A DNA stretch of 64,000 nt from Phytohabitans kaempferiae (lineage in GTDB: Bacteria > Actinomycetota > Actinomycetes > Mycobacteriales > Micromonosporaceae), in NCBI RefSeq assembly GCF_042433955.1, contig NZ_JBHLUH010000073.1, forward strand, positions 1-64,000, read 5' to 3'. Below the pieces are notes generated by a model. That model had not been told where the DNA came from. It was given only the letters and a program-made list of their open reading frames with translations, and made no database searches. The translations under genes and the position numbers were made by a program. Numbering within the stretch: the stretch's first letter is position 1; each line of letters begins with the position of its first letter. This document shows positions 51,391 to 60,786 of the stretch, one piece after another.

Positions 51391-52140
51391 TCAGATCACC
51401 AAGCGCTTCTTGAACCGGAAGCGGGCGATCGCGTAGCCGCCGGCCGCCCAGATGGCCAGGTAGAGCAGGTGGCCCGGCACCGACCAGTCGGCGGGCACGC
51501 CGAGCGTGGCGGCCCGGGACAGGTCGACGCCGTGCCACAGCGGCGACGCGTACGCCAGCCAGCGCAGCCCCACCGGCAGCGACTCCACCGGGAAGAACAC
51601 GCCGGCGAAGAGCGACATCGGGATCACCGCGAACCGGAAGAGCAGCGCCAGGTAGCTGTCGCTCGTGACCGAGGAACTGTAGGCGAACGTGGGCGCCGCG
51701 AAGGCCAGCGCGAGCAGCAGCGACACCGGCAGCACCGCCAGCGCCCACCACGAGTGCACCGCGCCGAACGCGAGCGCCACCAGCAGGAACGCCACCGCGC
51801 CGGTCAGCGCCCGGAAGAGCACGTAGAGCAGGTTGCCGCCGAGGATGTCGTCGAGGCGCACCGGTGTGGCGGCCTGCCCCTCGTACGTGCGGACCCAGTT
51901 GAAGTTGCTCAGCACCGGCCAGGTCGACTCGAAGAGGGCCACCTGCATGACCGTCGACGCGATCAGCCCGGGGACGATCCAGTCGAGGTAGCGCACGCCG
52001 CCGATGCCCCCGTCGACGTACTCCCCCACGCCGAGGCCGAAGCCGAGCACCGTGAGCAGCGGCAGCACGAACGTGGAAAGCGCGCTGCCCCGCCACACTC
52101 GCTTGTACGTGACCAGCCAGAACTCAAAGACCGCGGTCAT
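51391..52140 (-). CDS. ABC-2 type transporter permease A
   Basis: 249 residues from ATG 52140, six membrane segments. TYKRVWRGSALSTFVLPLLT, PGLIASTVMQVALFESTWPV, NWVRTYEGQAATPVRLDDIL, IPMSLFAGVFFPVESLPVGL are typical ABC-2 motifs. Heterodimer partner of the 50429 gene product is likely. Confidence 0.9.
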   Translation of the reverse strand: MTAVFEFWLVTYKRVWRGSALSTFVLPLLTVLGFGLGVGEYVDGGIGGVRYLDWIVPGLIASTVMQVALFESTWPVLSNFNWVRTYEGQAATPVRLDDILGGNLLYVLFRALTGAVAFLLVALAFGAVHSWWALAVLPVSLLLALAFAAPTFAYSSSVTSDSYLALLFRFAVIPMSLFAGVFFPVESLPVGLRWLAYASPLWHGVDLSRAATLGVPADWSVPGHLLYLAIWAAGGYAIARFRFKKRLVI

Positions 52141-52213
52141 GCCTACCCCGCTCCGTCGCTCGGCGCTCATCCGCCGCTGTGGCCGAGGCCCGTAGCCTCA
52201 CGACTCCCGCTCA

Positions 52214-53146
52214 TTAGTCGACCAACGTGCGACCGGTCAGGTGGAGGAAGACGTCCTCCAGCGAGCTGCGGCGCACCAGCACGCTGGCCGGCGTGAGCCC
52301 GCGGCCGTGCACGTCGGCGACCGCGGCGTCGCCGTCGCCGACGTAGAGCAGGATGCGGTCGGGCAGCACCTCGATCCGCTCGCCGAGGCCGGCCAGCTTG
52401 CCGGCGAAATCCTCCTGCGACTCGGCGACGAAGCGCAGCTCCACCACCTCGCGCGTGGAGTAGCGCTCGATCAGCTCGCGCGGTGAGCCCTCGGCCACGA
52501 TGCGGCCGCCGTCCATCACGACGAGGCGGTCGCAGAGCTGCTCGGCCTCGTCCATGTAGTGCGTGGTGAGCACCAGCGTCACGCCCTGCTGCTTGAGCCG
52601 GAACAGCCGCTCCCAAACCAGGTGGCGAGCCTGCGGGTCGAGGCCGGTGGTGGGCTCGTCGAGCAGCACGATGTCGGGCTCGTTGACCAGCGCGCGGGCG
52701 ATCGTGAGCCGTCGCTTCATGCCGCCGGAGAGGGGCTCGACCTTGCTGCCGGCCCGCTCGGCGAGCTGGACGAAGTCGAGCAGCTCGGCGGCGCGCTCGC
52801 GGGCGACCCGGCGCGGGATGCCGAAGTAGCGCGCGTAGGTGGTCAGATTTTCCCGGACGGTCAGCTCGGGGTCGAGGTTGTCGAGCTGGGGGCAGACGCC
52901 GAGCCGGGCGCGGATGGCCGGACCCTCACGCGTCGGATCCTTGCCGAGGATCCGCAGCGTGCCGCCGGTCGGTGGGGAGACGCAGCCGATCATGCGCATC
53001 GTCGAGCTCTTGCCGGCGCCGTTGGGCCCCAGGAAGCCGAACGCCTCCCCCGGCTGCACGTCGACGTCGATGCCATCGACGGCCGTGAAGTCGCCGAACC
53101 GCTTCACCAGCCCCCGCGCTTGGATGAGTGGTTGGACTGTAGCCAC
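52214..53146 (-). CDS. ABC transporter ATPase (DrrA/NodI type)
   Basis: 310 residues. Walker A FLGPNGAGKSSTMRMIGCVS, signature EPLSGGMKRRLTIARALVNE, Walker B IVLLDEPTTGLDPQARHLVW, His loop TTHYMDEAEQLCDR, and a C-terminal region typical of drug-efflux ATPases. Powers the two ABC-2 permeases downstream. Exported substrate unknown: antibiotic, glycolipid or wall polymer. Confidence 0.93.
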   Translation of the reverse strand: MATVQPLIQARGLVKRFGDFTAVDGIDVDVQPGEAFGFLGPNGAGKSSTMRMIGCVSPPTGGTLRILGKDPTREGPAIRARLGVCPQLDNLDPELTVRENLTTYARYFGIPRRVARERAAELLDFVQLAERAGSKVEPLSGGMKRRLTIARALVNEPDIVLLDEPTTGLDPQARHLVWERLFRLKQQGVTLVLTTHYMDEAEQLCDRLVVMDGGRIVAEGSPRELIERYSTREVVELRFVAESQEDFAGKLAGLGERIEVLPDRILLYVGDGDAAVADVHGRGLTPASVLVRRSSLEDVFLHLTGRTLVD

Positions 53147-53190
53147 GCCGGCACCCTAAACCCGCCCTGTGACAACCTCCCAGCCGTTTT

Positions 53191-53247
53191 TCGAAGACTT
53201 TTGATGTCTTCGGAGAAAGTTCCCTCGGTATCGAACAAACTTTGCGC
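53191..53247. promoter_or_regulatory. Divergent regulatory region with AAACTTT and GAAGAC repeats
   Basis: CGAAGAC-TTTTGAT-GTCTTCG (53192-53212) is a perfect inverted repeat; GAAAGTT (53215) and AACAAACTTT (53234) form a second one. It lies between the exporter ATPase and the ROK gene and likely controls both. Confidence 0.6.
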
Positions 53248-53259
53248 TATCTTGGCCGA

Positions 53260-54471
53260 ATGGTTGGAGTGTGGCCCGACAATCAGCACCAGGCGGCGGT
53301 CCTTCGTCTCCTGCGCGACGGCGGGCCCCGCTCCCGCGCCGAGCTCGTCGACGCGGTGGGCCTGTCCCGGTCCAAGCTGGCGGTGGAGATCGACCGGCTC
53401 ATCGACCGCGGCCTGGTCGACACCGCCGGACCCGCCGCCTCCCGGGGCGGGCGGCGCTCGTCGGTCGTCCGGATCGCCGCGGCGACCCGCTTCCTCGGCA
53501 TCGACATCGGCGCGACCACACTCGACCTCGCGGTCACCGACGGTGAGATGCGCATCCTCGGACGGGTCACCGAGCGCACCGACCTGCGCAAGGGGCCGGT
53601 GGCCGTGATCGGCCAGGCACTCGAGCTGATCAACAAGCTGCGCGTGGAGACCGTCACCACGCGGTTCACCGGCGCTGGCGTGGGCATCCCCGGGCCGGTC
53701 AGCTTTCGCGAGGGCATGCCGGTGTCGCCGCCGTTCATGCCGGGGTGGCACCGGTTTCCGGTACGCGAGACGCTGGCCGCCGAGCTGAGCTGCCCGGTGC
53801 TCGTCGACAACGACGTCAACATCATGGCGCTCGGCGAGATGCACGCCGGGATCGCCCGCTCGTTCGAAGACTTCCTGTTCGTCAAGATCGGCGCGGGCAT
53901 CGGATGCGGCATCGTCGCCGCCGGCGAGGTCTACCGGGGCGCCACCGGCAGCGCCGGCGACATCGGCCACACCTCCGTCGACCACAACGGGCCGGTCTGC
54001 GTGTGCGGCAACACCGGCTGCCTGGAGGCGTTCTTCGGCGGGGCGGCGCTGACCCGGGACGCACTTGCCGCCGCCCGCTCCGGCCGCTCCCCCCACCTCG
54101 CCGACCGCCTGCGCGAGCACGGCTCGGTCGGCCCGGTCGACGTCTCGACGGCCGCCGCGGACGGCGATCCGTACGCGATGGGCATGGTCCGCGACGGCGC
54201 CCGCCGGGTCGGGCAGGTGCTCGCCGGGCTGGTGAGCTTCTTCAACCCCGGCCTGGTCGTGATCGGCGGCGGGGTCGCGGGCATCGGTCACGCGCTGCTC
54301 GCCGAGATCCGCTCGGTGGTCTACCGCTCGTCGCTCCCCCTCGCCACCGGCGACATGCCGATCGCGCTCTCGGAGATGGGCGACGAGGCCGGCCTGGTCG
54401 GCGCGGCCCGCATGATCAGTGACCACATCTGCCACGACTCGGGCGTACGCCACGCCGTGCGCATGGCCTGA
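53260..54471 (+). CDS. ROK-family transcriptional regulator, paralogue of 47701
   Basis: 403 residues from ATG 53260 (TTG 53242 also possible). Winged helix (AAVLRLLRDGGPRSRAELVD, LSRSKLAVEIDRLIDRGLVD) plus ROK domain with VLVDNDVNIMALGEMHAGIA, KIGAGIGCGIVAAGEVYRGA and zinc motif CVCGNTGCLEAFFGG. It closely parallels the ROK protein at 47701 throughout. Divergent from the ABC-2 operon, which it probably controls. Confidence 0.92.
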   Translation: MVGVWPDNQHQAAVLRLLRDGGPRSRAELVDAVGLSRSKLAVEIDRLIDRGLVDTAGPAASRGGRRSSVVRIAAATRFLGIDIGATTLDLAVTDGEMRILGRVTERTDLRKGPVAVIGQALELINKLRVETVTTRFTGAGVGIPGPVSFREGMPVSPPFMPGWHRFPVRETLAAELSCPVLVDNDVNIMALGEMHAGIARSFEDFLFVKIGAGIGCGIVAAGEVYRGATGSAGDIGHTSVDHNGPVCVCGNTGCLEAFFGGAALTRDALAAARSGRSPHLADRLREHGSVGPVDVSTAAADGDPYAMGMVRDGARRVGQVLAGLVSFFNPGLVVIGGGVAGIGHALLAEIRSVVYRSSLPLATGDMPIALSEMGDEAGLVGAARMISDHICHDSGVRHAVRMA

Positions 54472-54484
54472 CCCGCCAGCGCGA

Positions 54485-54994
54485 TCAGTCTGGCGTCGAT
54501 GTCGCCTGCGCGGCCGCGACCAGCTCGTCGACCACCGCCTCGTCCGGCGGCGTGCCAGGGTCGTAGCGGACCGTCCAGGTCAGGCCGTCGACGCCGCTCA
54601 CCCGCCGCGCCACGACCCGCACTCCCCCGCCCTCGGGCAGCGGGTGATGTTCGGTGTACGCCACCGAGCGGGTCACCCGCGTGCGCACCTGGTCTGGCAC
54701 CTCGCGCGGCTCGAGCAGCAGCGTGGAGAGGATCGGCTGGTCGGCGACGAGGGCGTACCCGGGGCGCTCGCCCACCACCGCCGCGGGCGTGACCACCAGC
54801 TCGCGCCCCGACCAGACCGCCTTGTGGATCTCGTGCCAGCCGAGCCGGTGCAGCCCGGGCAGCCACAGGCCCCGGTTGGTCGCCACCACCACACTGCCGG
54901 CGGCGGCGGTCGCCCACGCCACGATCCGCTCGTCGGACTCCAGCGCCGGGCGCCGGTCGGCGGGGAGCTTGGGCTTGCGCCGGAAGAGAGCCAT
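54485..54994 (-). CDS. Hypothetical 169-residue protein coupled to dnaG
   Basis: ATG 54994 overlaps the dnaG stop by one base (TGATG), so it is translated with primase. Sequence: MALFRRKPKLPADRRPALES, WATAAAGSVVVATNRGLWLP, WHEIHKAVWSGRELVVTPAA; resembles a small PH-like (YdjM/YvbH-type) beta domain but I do not recognise it. No signal peptide. Conserved position after dnaG in related actinomycetes (from memory). Confidence 0.75.
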   Translation of the reverse strand: MALFRRKPKLPADRRPALESDERIVAWATAAAGSVVVATNRGLWLPGLHRLGWHEIHKAVWSGRELVVTPAAVVGERPGYALVADQPILSTLLLEPREVPDQVRTRVTRSVAYTEHHPLPEGGGVRVVARRVSGVDGLTWTVRYDPGTPPDEAVVDELVAAAQATSTPD

Positions 54995-57825
54995 CAGAGT
55001 CCACCAACCGCCTGCTCGCGCAGCGCCCGGGCGTGCTGCTCCAGCGAAAAGAGTTCCCCGGCGAGCGCGAGGTACTCGTCTTTGTTGGTCACCGGGTTGA
55101 CCCGCTGCACCTTCGACTTCAGCTCACGAACCCGGGTCGCCACCGAGCCGTGCTGGAGGCGGGCGAGCGTGACCGAGACGTAGCGCGGGTCGGGCTCCCC
55201 GTCGATCCGCAGCGGCTCGACCGCCAGCTCGCCGACGAGCGCCTTCCCGGCGAGGTCGGCGCACTCGTCGCGTACCCCCTCGATCCAGACGGCCCCGGCC
55301 ACCGCGGACGCCGCACCGCCCGCGGCGGTGATGGCCTCGCGGATCGCCATGTGTACCGGATGGCGGTAGACCTCGGCGTCCAGCGCGTCGAACATCGGCC
55401 CGGCCAGCGCCGGCATCTGCAGGGCCAGCTTCAGGCACTCCCGCTCGACCATCACCTGTGGACTGTCTACAGAGGACTCCACCGGCGCCGGGCGCCCCGG
55501 CGCGGGCTCGGCCCGTCCCGAGGCGGCCGCCACCGCGCGCTGCACCGGCTCGATCTCCATGCCGAGGTCGCCGGCGAGCTTGCGGACGTACTCGGGGCGC
55601 TTTTCCCGGTCTTTGATCTTCGCCACCAGCGGCGCGGCCCGGCGCATCGCGTCGACCCGGCCCTCCACGGTGTCGAGGTCGTGGCGGGAGAGCACCTGCC
55701 GCAGCGCGAAGTCGACCAGCGGCTCGCGCCGCGCGACCAGGTCACGCACGGCCAGGTCGCCCTTGGCGAGGCGCAGGTCGCAGGGGTCCATGCTGTCCGG
55801 CGACACCGCGATGAACGTGCGCCCGACGAACTTCTGGTCTTCCTCGAACGCGCGCAGCGCCGCCTTCTGCCCCGCCGCGTCACCGTCGAACGTGAAAATA
55901 ATCTCGCCGGTGAAGCCGTCGGTGTCCATCAGCAGCCGCCGCAGCACGCCGATGTGGTCGCTGCCGAACGAGGTGCCGCAGGTCGCCACCGCCGTGGGGA
56001 CGTCGGCGAGGTGGCAGGCCATCACGTCGGTGTACCCCTCGACGATCACCACCCGCCCCTGCTTGGCGATCTCCCGCTTGGCCTGGTCGACCCCGTAGAG
56101 CACATGCGACTTCTTGTAGATCGGCGTCTCGGGTGTGTTGAGGTATTTCGGGCCGTCATCCTGGTCGAAGAGCTTGCGCGCGCCGAAGCCGATCACGTCT
56201 CCGGTGAGGTCTTTGATCGGCCACAGCAGCCGCCCCCGGAAGCGGTCGATGAGCGAACCGGAGCGCGCCTCCCGCGCGAGCCCCGCCGTGATCAGCTCCT
56301 GCGGGCTGAAGCCCTTTTGCCGGAGGTGCTTGGCGAGGTGGTCCCAGGCGTCGGGGGCGAAGCCACAGCCGTACTGCTGGGCGGTCGCCCGGTCGAAGCC
56401 CCGCTCGGCCAGGAACTCACGCGCCTTCTGCGCGCCCGCCGTGCCGAGCTGCTCCGCGTAGAACTCGGCCGCCGCCACGTGCGCCGCCACCAGACGCTGC
56501 CGCTGCCCCTGCTGCTGACGCACCGGCGCCGGCCCGGCCTCGATGTAGCGCAGCTGGATGGCGGCCCGCCCGGCCAGCCGCTCGACCGCCTCCACGAACG
56601 AGAGGTGGTCGATGTCCATCAGGAACTTGATGGCGTCGCCGCCCTGCCCACAGCCATGGCAGTTACCCGTGAGGATGTTGTCTTCGAGTACGAACGCGTG
56701 GGTCTTGTCGACGACAGGGCAGAAGACCTCCTCGACCTCCCCCAGGTCTTCGACCTGCTCGACGACCCAACCCCGCCGCTCGAACGCCTTACGATGCGCC
56801 AGGAAGCGCTCGCGGTGGGCCGCGAGGAGGAAGAAGTCCTCCGGCAGATCCGAACCCATGAGCGTCAGGCGATAGACCGGCCCCTTGTAGCCGGATTCAC
56901 CGTTTGCCCTGAGCACGTCCTTGAATCCGGTTCGGATGTACTCACGGATACCGTACGTGCCCACGCCGATACGGGTGCACAGATCCCGGACGAACTCCAG
57001 GTGTTGCCGTGATGTCGAGTTGAGTGAAATGCAGCCGTCGGCCGCGACGTCTCCATCCGCCGCGAAGTATCCCGCGAGCCAGCCGAACAGATAGGAGAGG
57101 CTCTCTCCGAGGGGCGGCAACTCCGCCTTGAAGTAGGCGGGCAGGTTCGTCACGGCGAGGCCGCCCGCCCGCTGGTACGTGTGGCTGAGCGGGAACCACT
57201 TCAGCAGTTCTCGGTCTTTGTCGCCGTAGAGGAGCGCCACGCTCCCTCCGCCGAACAATGTGCCGTCGCCGAACACTATCCCCCGGGCCACTCCGTACGG
57301 CGACGGCCGCAGTTCGTGGCCCCCATCTCGAGTACGCAGCGACCGCGGGTACGCGTGGGCGAGGCGATCGCCAGGGCGCAGGTCTGCCGTCGTCCGCTCG
57401 ACGTGCCGGCGGCGCCCCTGCCCCCCGCGCACGAACCACCGGTGGTTGGTGGTGGTGCGGATGGTTTTCTTCAGACCGTTTCGTGAGAGATGCAACCGAA
57501 CCACGGGCTGCTCGCCGAACGAGTAGAAGGGCGCCTCCACCCACCGCCCGCCCGTCGTCAGCACCCGGTGCGACGCGCCCGCCAGGTCGCGGATCTCGCG
57601 GACCCCGTCCGCCGTCAGTACGCGGGTGTCTCCAGCCAGGCAGAAGTACACGTTTCGCCCGGGGGCCACGGTGAACGACGCGGTCTTCTCATCGTGAAAC
57701 GGGCACAACCCCTTGAGGTTGCCGCCGCCGGCCGTCTTGAGCGTCACGTGCTCGGAAATGACGTCGGCGATCGCCGTGCGCTCGCGGACCAGCGCGATGT
57801 CCTCGTCTCGGATGCGGCCAGCCAT
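54994..57825 (-). CDS. dnaG: DNA primase with intein
   Basis: 943 residues from ATG 57825; 616 without the intein, the usual length for actinobacterial DnaG. Synthesises RNA primers at the replication fork with DnaB helicase. Zinc finger LCPFHDEKTASFTVAPGRNV YF, then after splicing CHGCGQGGDAIKFLMDID; RNA polymerase core with GFGARKLFDQDDGPKYLNTP, TOPRIM signature VIVEGYTDVMACHLADVPTA and FTFDGDAAGQKAAL; C-terminal DnaB-interaction part. The intein interrupts the zinc finger just before its third ligand, so primase is inactive until spliced. Confidence 0.95.
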   Translation of the reverse strand: MAGRIRDEDIALVRERTAIADVISEHVTLKTAGGGNLKGLCPFHDEKTASFTVAPGRNVYFCLAGDTRVLTADGVREIRDLAGASHRVLTTGGRWVEAPFYSFGEQPVVRLHLSRNGLKKTIRTTTNHRWFVRGGQGRRRHVERTTADLRPGDRLAHAYPRSLRTRDGGHELRPSPYGVARGIVFGDGTLFGGGSVALLYGDKDRELLKWFPLSHTYQRAGGLAVTNLPAYFKAELPPLGESLSYLFGWLAGYFAADGDVAADGCISLNSTSRQHLEFVRDLCTRIGVGTYGIREYIRTGFKDVLRANGESGYKGPVYRLTLMGSDLPEDFFLLAAHRERFLAHRKAFERRGWVVEQVEDLGEVEEVFCPVVDKTHAFVLEDNILTGNCHGCGQGGDAIKFLMDIDHLSFVEAVERLAGRAAIQLRYIEAGPAPVRQQQGQRQRLVAAHVAAAEFYAEQLGTAGAQKAREFLAERGFDRATAQQYGCGFAPDAWDHLAKHLRQKGFSPQELITAGLAREARSGSLIDRFRGRLLWPIKDLTGDVIGFGARKLFDQDDGPKYLNTPETPIYKKSHVLYGVDQAKREIAKQGRVVIVEGYTDVMACHLADVPTAVATCGTSFGSDHIGVLRRLLMDTDGFTGEIIFTFDGDAAGQKAALRAFEEDQKFVGRTFIAVSPDSMDPCDLRLAKGDLAVRDLVARREPLVDFALRQVLSRHDLDTVEGRVDAMRRAAPLVAKIKDREKRPEYVRKLAGDLGMEIEPVQRAVAAASGRAEPAPGRPAPVESSVDSPQVMVERECLKLALQMPALAGPMFDALDAEVYRHPVHMAIREAITAAGGAASAVAGAVWIEGVRDECADLAGKALVGELAVEPLRIDGEPDPRYVSVTLARLQHGSVATRVRELKSKVQRVNPVTNKDEYLALAGELFSLEQHARALREQAVGGL
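56662..57642 (-). mobile_element. DnaG intein (327 residues) with LAGLIDADG motifs
   Basis: Starts at Cys1 in CLAGDTRVLTADGVREI (block A) and ends HAFVLEDNILTGN before Cys+1 of CHGCGQGG. Block B TTTNHRWFVRGG is present. Endonuclease motifs are GIVFGDGTLF (~120) and WLAGYFAADGDV (~188), suggesting a homing endonuclease that could still be active. The penultimate residue is Gly, not the usual His, which in some inteins slows Asn cyclisation. Confidence 0.93.
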
Positions 57826-57899
57826 GACGTACATCCTGCCTCACCCATCGCGGCGGCCGCCGCCTCCCTCTCGCGTGCGCACGCGAGGCGCCGCGATCG

Positions 57900-59273
57900 T
57901 CAGGTAGGACGGCGGCGGGCCAGCACGCGCAGGCCGGCCCCGCCGCCCACCAGCGCGGCGCCCACCGCCACGAACGCGCCGATCGCCAGCCCGGTGCGAG
58001 GCAGGTCACCGCCGGGGTTGGCGGGAGGTGTGGGCGAGGCGGTCGGGGACGGGGACGGGCTGGGCGAAGCCGACGGTGTCGCGCGCGGGCCGATCGACAC
58101 CTGGATCTCGACCTCGGCCGGGCTCGGGTCCATCGCTGCGGGCGCGCCGACCGCGAACAGTGCCACGGCCGCCAGCACCAGGCCGCGGGTCTTCGCACCG
58201 GCCTCGGCCGGGATCGGGTCGAAGGTGACCGGCAGGTCGTCGCGCCGGGCGCGGCGGCGGCGCCAGAGCCACAACACGAGTACCGCGGCGGCGGCCACCA
58301 GCACGACGACGATGAGCCATGGGACCGCCCACAGCGAGTGAGACTGACTCATCGACGGAAGCGTCTGGGCGGTGGTCTGCGGATTGACGGTCACCTCGGC
58401 GGTGAGGCGCCCGGCCGGGAAGACCCCCTCGAGCGTGCGGGTGATCCGCACCTCCGAGTCGGGCAGCAACTCGGGGATGTCGATCATCTCGGTGTGCGCC
58501 ACGCGTACGCCGAGTGGACCCCTGACCTGGATGCGCGCCTTGCCGGAGAAGCGGACGTTGCCGTCGTTGGCGACCCGGTACGTCACGGTCATGTCGCCGC
58601 CGCCGAAGGGTACGGCCGGGTTGTCGTAACGGACGTCGACCGAGGTGATCAGCGCCACGGGCTGCACCGGGCCGTCGACGCGCAGGTAGACGCGGGCGGC
58701 CACGCGCCGTTCGACGTTGACCTGCTGGCCCTCGGCGTTGGTGGTGGTCTCGGTGGCGGAGGCGATCAGGCCGCCGATGTGGTCGCCCGGCTCGGCGTTC
58801 GCGGGGATCTTCAGTTTGAACGGGATGTCCACGCGCTTGCCCACCGGCACCGTGTACTCCCGACCGGGCAGCGAGATCCAGGCGCCCACGTCCTTGGGTC
58901 GCTCGCTCGCCGGCAGCAGCGCGAAGCCGCCGTCGGCCGCGTTGAAGGCGTCCGTGCCGTACACGTTGATTTTCAGCGGTTTGCGGCCCAGGTTGCTCAC
59001 CGCGAGCCAGTCGGCGACCTCCTCGCCGGGCTTGAGGCCGTACTCGAAGCGGCTCCGCACCGTCGGCCCCGTCGAGCTGGACGGCAGCACGCTCCACCGG
59101 TAGTCGTCCCCGGGCGCCTCCCGTACCGGCGTCGCGGGCAGCGCCTGTGCGGCCGCGGACGGGGAGGCGGCCGCGACGGTGGGCGGGAGGCCGGCCGCGA
59201 CCACGGCCACGGCGGCGAGCAGAAGCCCGGCGCGGAGTGAACGCCGGGTGCGAGCGGGGCGGGCAGGGCTCAT
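57900..59273 (-). CDS. WxL-type (DUF916) surface protein fused to a second LPxTG-like part
   Basis: 457 residues from ATG 59273. Sec signal ~13-37 (LRAGLLLAAVAVVAAGLPPT). Residues ~60-290 match the WxL peptidoglycan-binding domain (FEYGLKPGEEVADWLAVSNL, GAWISLPGREYTVPVGKRVD, DHIGGLIASATETTTNAEGQ). A membrane helix (WLIVVVLVAAAAVLVLWLW) follows at ~325, then a second signal-like stretch (LVLAAVALFAVGAPAAMDP) and a C-terminal LPRTG-helix-RRR sorting tail. This looks like two secreted proteins joined in frame. Confidence 0.8.
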   Translation of the reverse strand: MSPARPARTRRSLRAGLLLAAVAVVAAGLPPTVAAASPSAAAQALPATPVREAPGDDYRWSVLPSSSTGPTVRSRFEYGLKPGEEVADWLAVSNLGRKPLKINVYGTDAFNAADGGFALLPASERPKDVGAWISLPGREYTVPVGKRVDIPFKLKIPANAEPGDHIGGLIASATETTTNAEGQQVNVERRVAARVYLRVDGPVQPVALITSVDVRYDNPAVPFGGGDMTVTYRVANDGNVRFSGKARIQVRGPLGVRVAHTEMIDIPELLPDSEVRITRTLEGVFPAGRLTAEVTVNPQTTAQTLPSMSQSHSLWAVPWLIVVVLVAAAAVLVLWLWRRRRARRDDLPVTFDPIPAEAGAKTRGLVLAAVALFAVGAPAAMDPSPAEVEIQVSIGPRATPSASPSPSPSPTASPTPPANPGGDLPRTGLAIGAFVAVGAALVGGGAGLRVLARRRPT

Positions 59274-59388
59274 GGCGTGGGCTCCTCGACGGGGTCCGGA
59301 TGCAGGCAGGCGGCGGAGGCGCCGCAGGCTCGCGCCCACGGCACCTCCGCCTCTGTCGACCCGTTGGCCGGGCGTGACCGGGTTCCGG

Positions 59389-60597
59389 TCAGGCAAGCGT
59401 CAGGGTCAGGGTCGCGGCGTAGCCGCCCGGCGTGGCGGTGTCCGGCACCGACAGGGTCAGGCCGGCGCCGCAGGAGAACACGCCGGCGCTGCTCGCCGCG
59501 GCGGCCGAGCAGAGGGTGCGGGTCGCACCGAGGTCGGCCGAGGTGCCCGCGCTGACCGAACCCGAACCGCTGGTCTTGCTCGCCGTGGGGGCCCAGGTCA
59601 GGTTCGCGGCCCCGATCGGGGTCGTGGCCGGCGTGGTGTTGAAGTCCTCCAGCTGGCCGGTCAGGTCCCAGCCGGCGTTGCTGCCGCGCAGGTCGGTGAC
59701 CGTCGCCGACTGAAGGTCGCCGGTCGCGCTGCCACCGACGGTGCCGCCCGCGAGGAGCGCCTGGTTGCCGGCGACCGCCAGGCTGAACGCGCCCGGCGTG
59801 ACGTCCGCGACGATCTCCTGCTGGCCCGACGGCCCGTCACCGGGCTCCACCGTGACGGACTGTGCCGACGAGGCGGAGGGCTGGAACGCCGAGGCGTTGG
59901 CCGGTACGAAGCTCGCCGTGATCGAGTGGGTCCCGATCGGCAGCGACGTCGTGGTGAGCGTGGCCGAGCCGCTGGCGACCGGGGCCGAACCGATCACGGT
60001 GCCGGCGCCCCGGCGGAACTCGACCGTGCCCGTCGCGGCGGCCGGGGTCACGGTCGCCGTGAGGGTGACCTCGGCGCCGGACTCGACCGGGCCGGCCGGC
60101 GCGATGGCGAGGTCGGTCGCCGTGGCCTCCGCCACCGGTCCGGTGTCGACCCGCCAGTTCGAGCCCTCGACCACGATCGGGAGCTGGAACTCGTCGGCGT
60201 GCCGGCCCGCGGTGAGGCTGAAGCACTCGATGATGATCAGGTAGTTGCCCGGGGCCGGCGTCGCGCCCAGCGCCGTGGCGAACGAGCGGTTCGGCTCGAT
60301 CGTCACGTCGGCCTGGTCGAACCCGCCGCCGCCCAGCGGGCGGCCGAGGTTCTGGTACGGACCACCGACCGGACCGACCCGGAGACCGGCGTTCTCCCCG
60401 TACCCGGTCGGGCACGGGTCCGCGGACGTCGCCGACGTGAACATCGGGTTGGCGTCGACGGTGCCATTGGTCTCTGTCAGCGTGATCGTGCCGAGCGACG
60501 CCGCCTGCGCGGGCGACGCGACCGCCACGAGTACGCCCGCCGACATGACGGTCGCACCGAGCAGCGCGCCAACGCGGGCGAACATGCGCTTGCTCAT
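59389..60597 (-). CDS. Secreted Ig-like repeat protein
   Basis: 402 residues. Signal peptide ~1-32 (ARVGALLGATVMSAGVLVAV...AQA). Contains NYLIIIECFSLTAGRHADEF and a bacterial Ig-like domain (VESGAEVTLTATVTPAAATG, TVEFRRGAGTVIGS), then a beta-rich C-terminus with Cys pair. No membrane anchor at the end. Shares its N-terminal block with the partial Ig-like gene at the window end. Role: adhesion or surface layer, inferred. Confidence 0.82.
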   Translation of the reverse strand: MSKRMFARVGALLGATVMSAGVLVAVASPAQAASLGTITLTETNGTVDANPMFTSATSADPCPTGYGENAGLRVGPVGGPYQNLGRPLGGGGFDQADVTIEPNRSFATALGATPAPGNYLIIIECFSLTAGRHADEFQLPIVVEGSNWRVDTGPVAEATATDLAIAPAGPVESGAEVTLTATVTPAAATGTVEFRRGAGTVIGSAPVASGSATLTTTSLPIGTHSITASFVPANASAFQPSASSAQSVTVEPGDGPSGQQEIVADVTPGAFSLAVAGNQALLAGGTVGGSATGDLQSATVTDLRGSNAGWDLTGQLEDFNTTPATTPIGAANLTWAPTASKTSGSGSVSAGTSADLGATRTLCSAAAASSAGVFSCGAGLTLSVPDTATPGGYAATLTLTLA

Positions 60598-60786
60598 GAA
60601 TCACTTCCTCTCGCTGAGGATGATGCTCAGGCCAGGTCCTGGTGACCCGGCCGGCCATCAGGCTCTCCAGGAGCCGTGACCCGGTAGGCAGGCCAACGTC
60701 TCCGCCGAACGTGCGGAAGGCGAATTCTCGGTGCCCGTTCATCGGGCGAAGGGTCCGGAGGACACACTCGGGGTACTACCGGGGGA

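Noticed and set aside
53104..54453. Open frame opposite the second ROK regulator
   Set aside because: Asp/Arg/His-rich antisense shadow; the plus strand encodes a full ROK protein.
55033..57012. Long open frame opposite dnaG
   Set aside because: Shadow of the primase gene in GC-rich DNA; no recognisable protein features.
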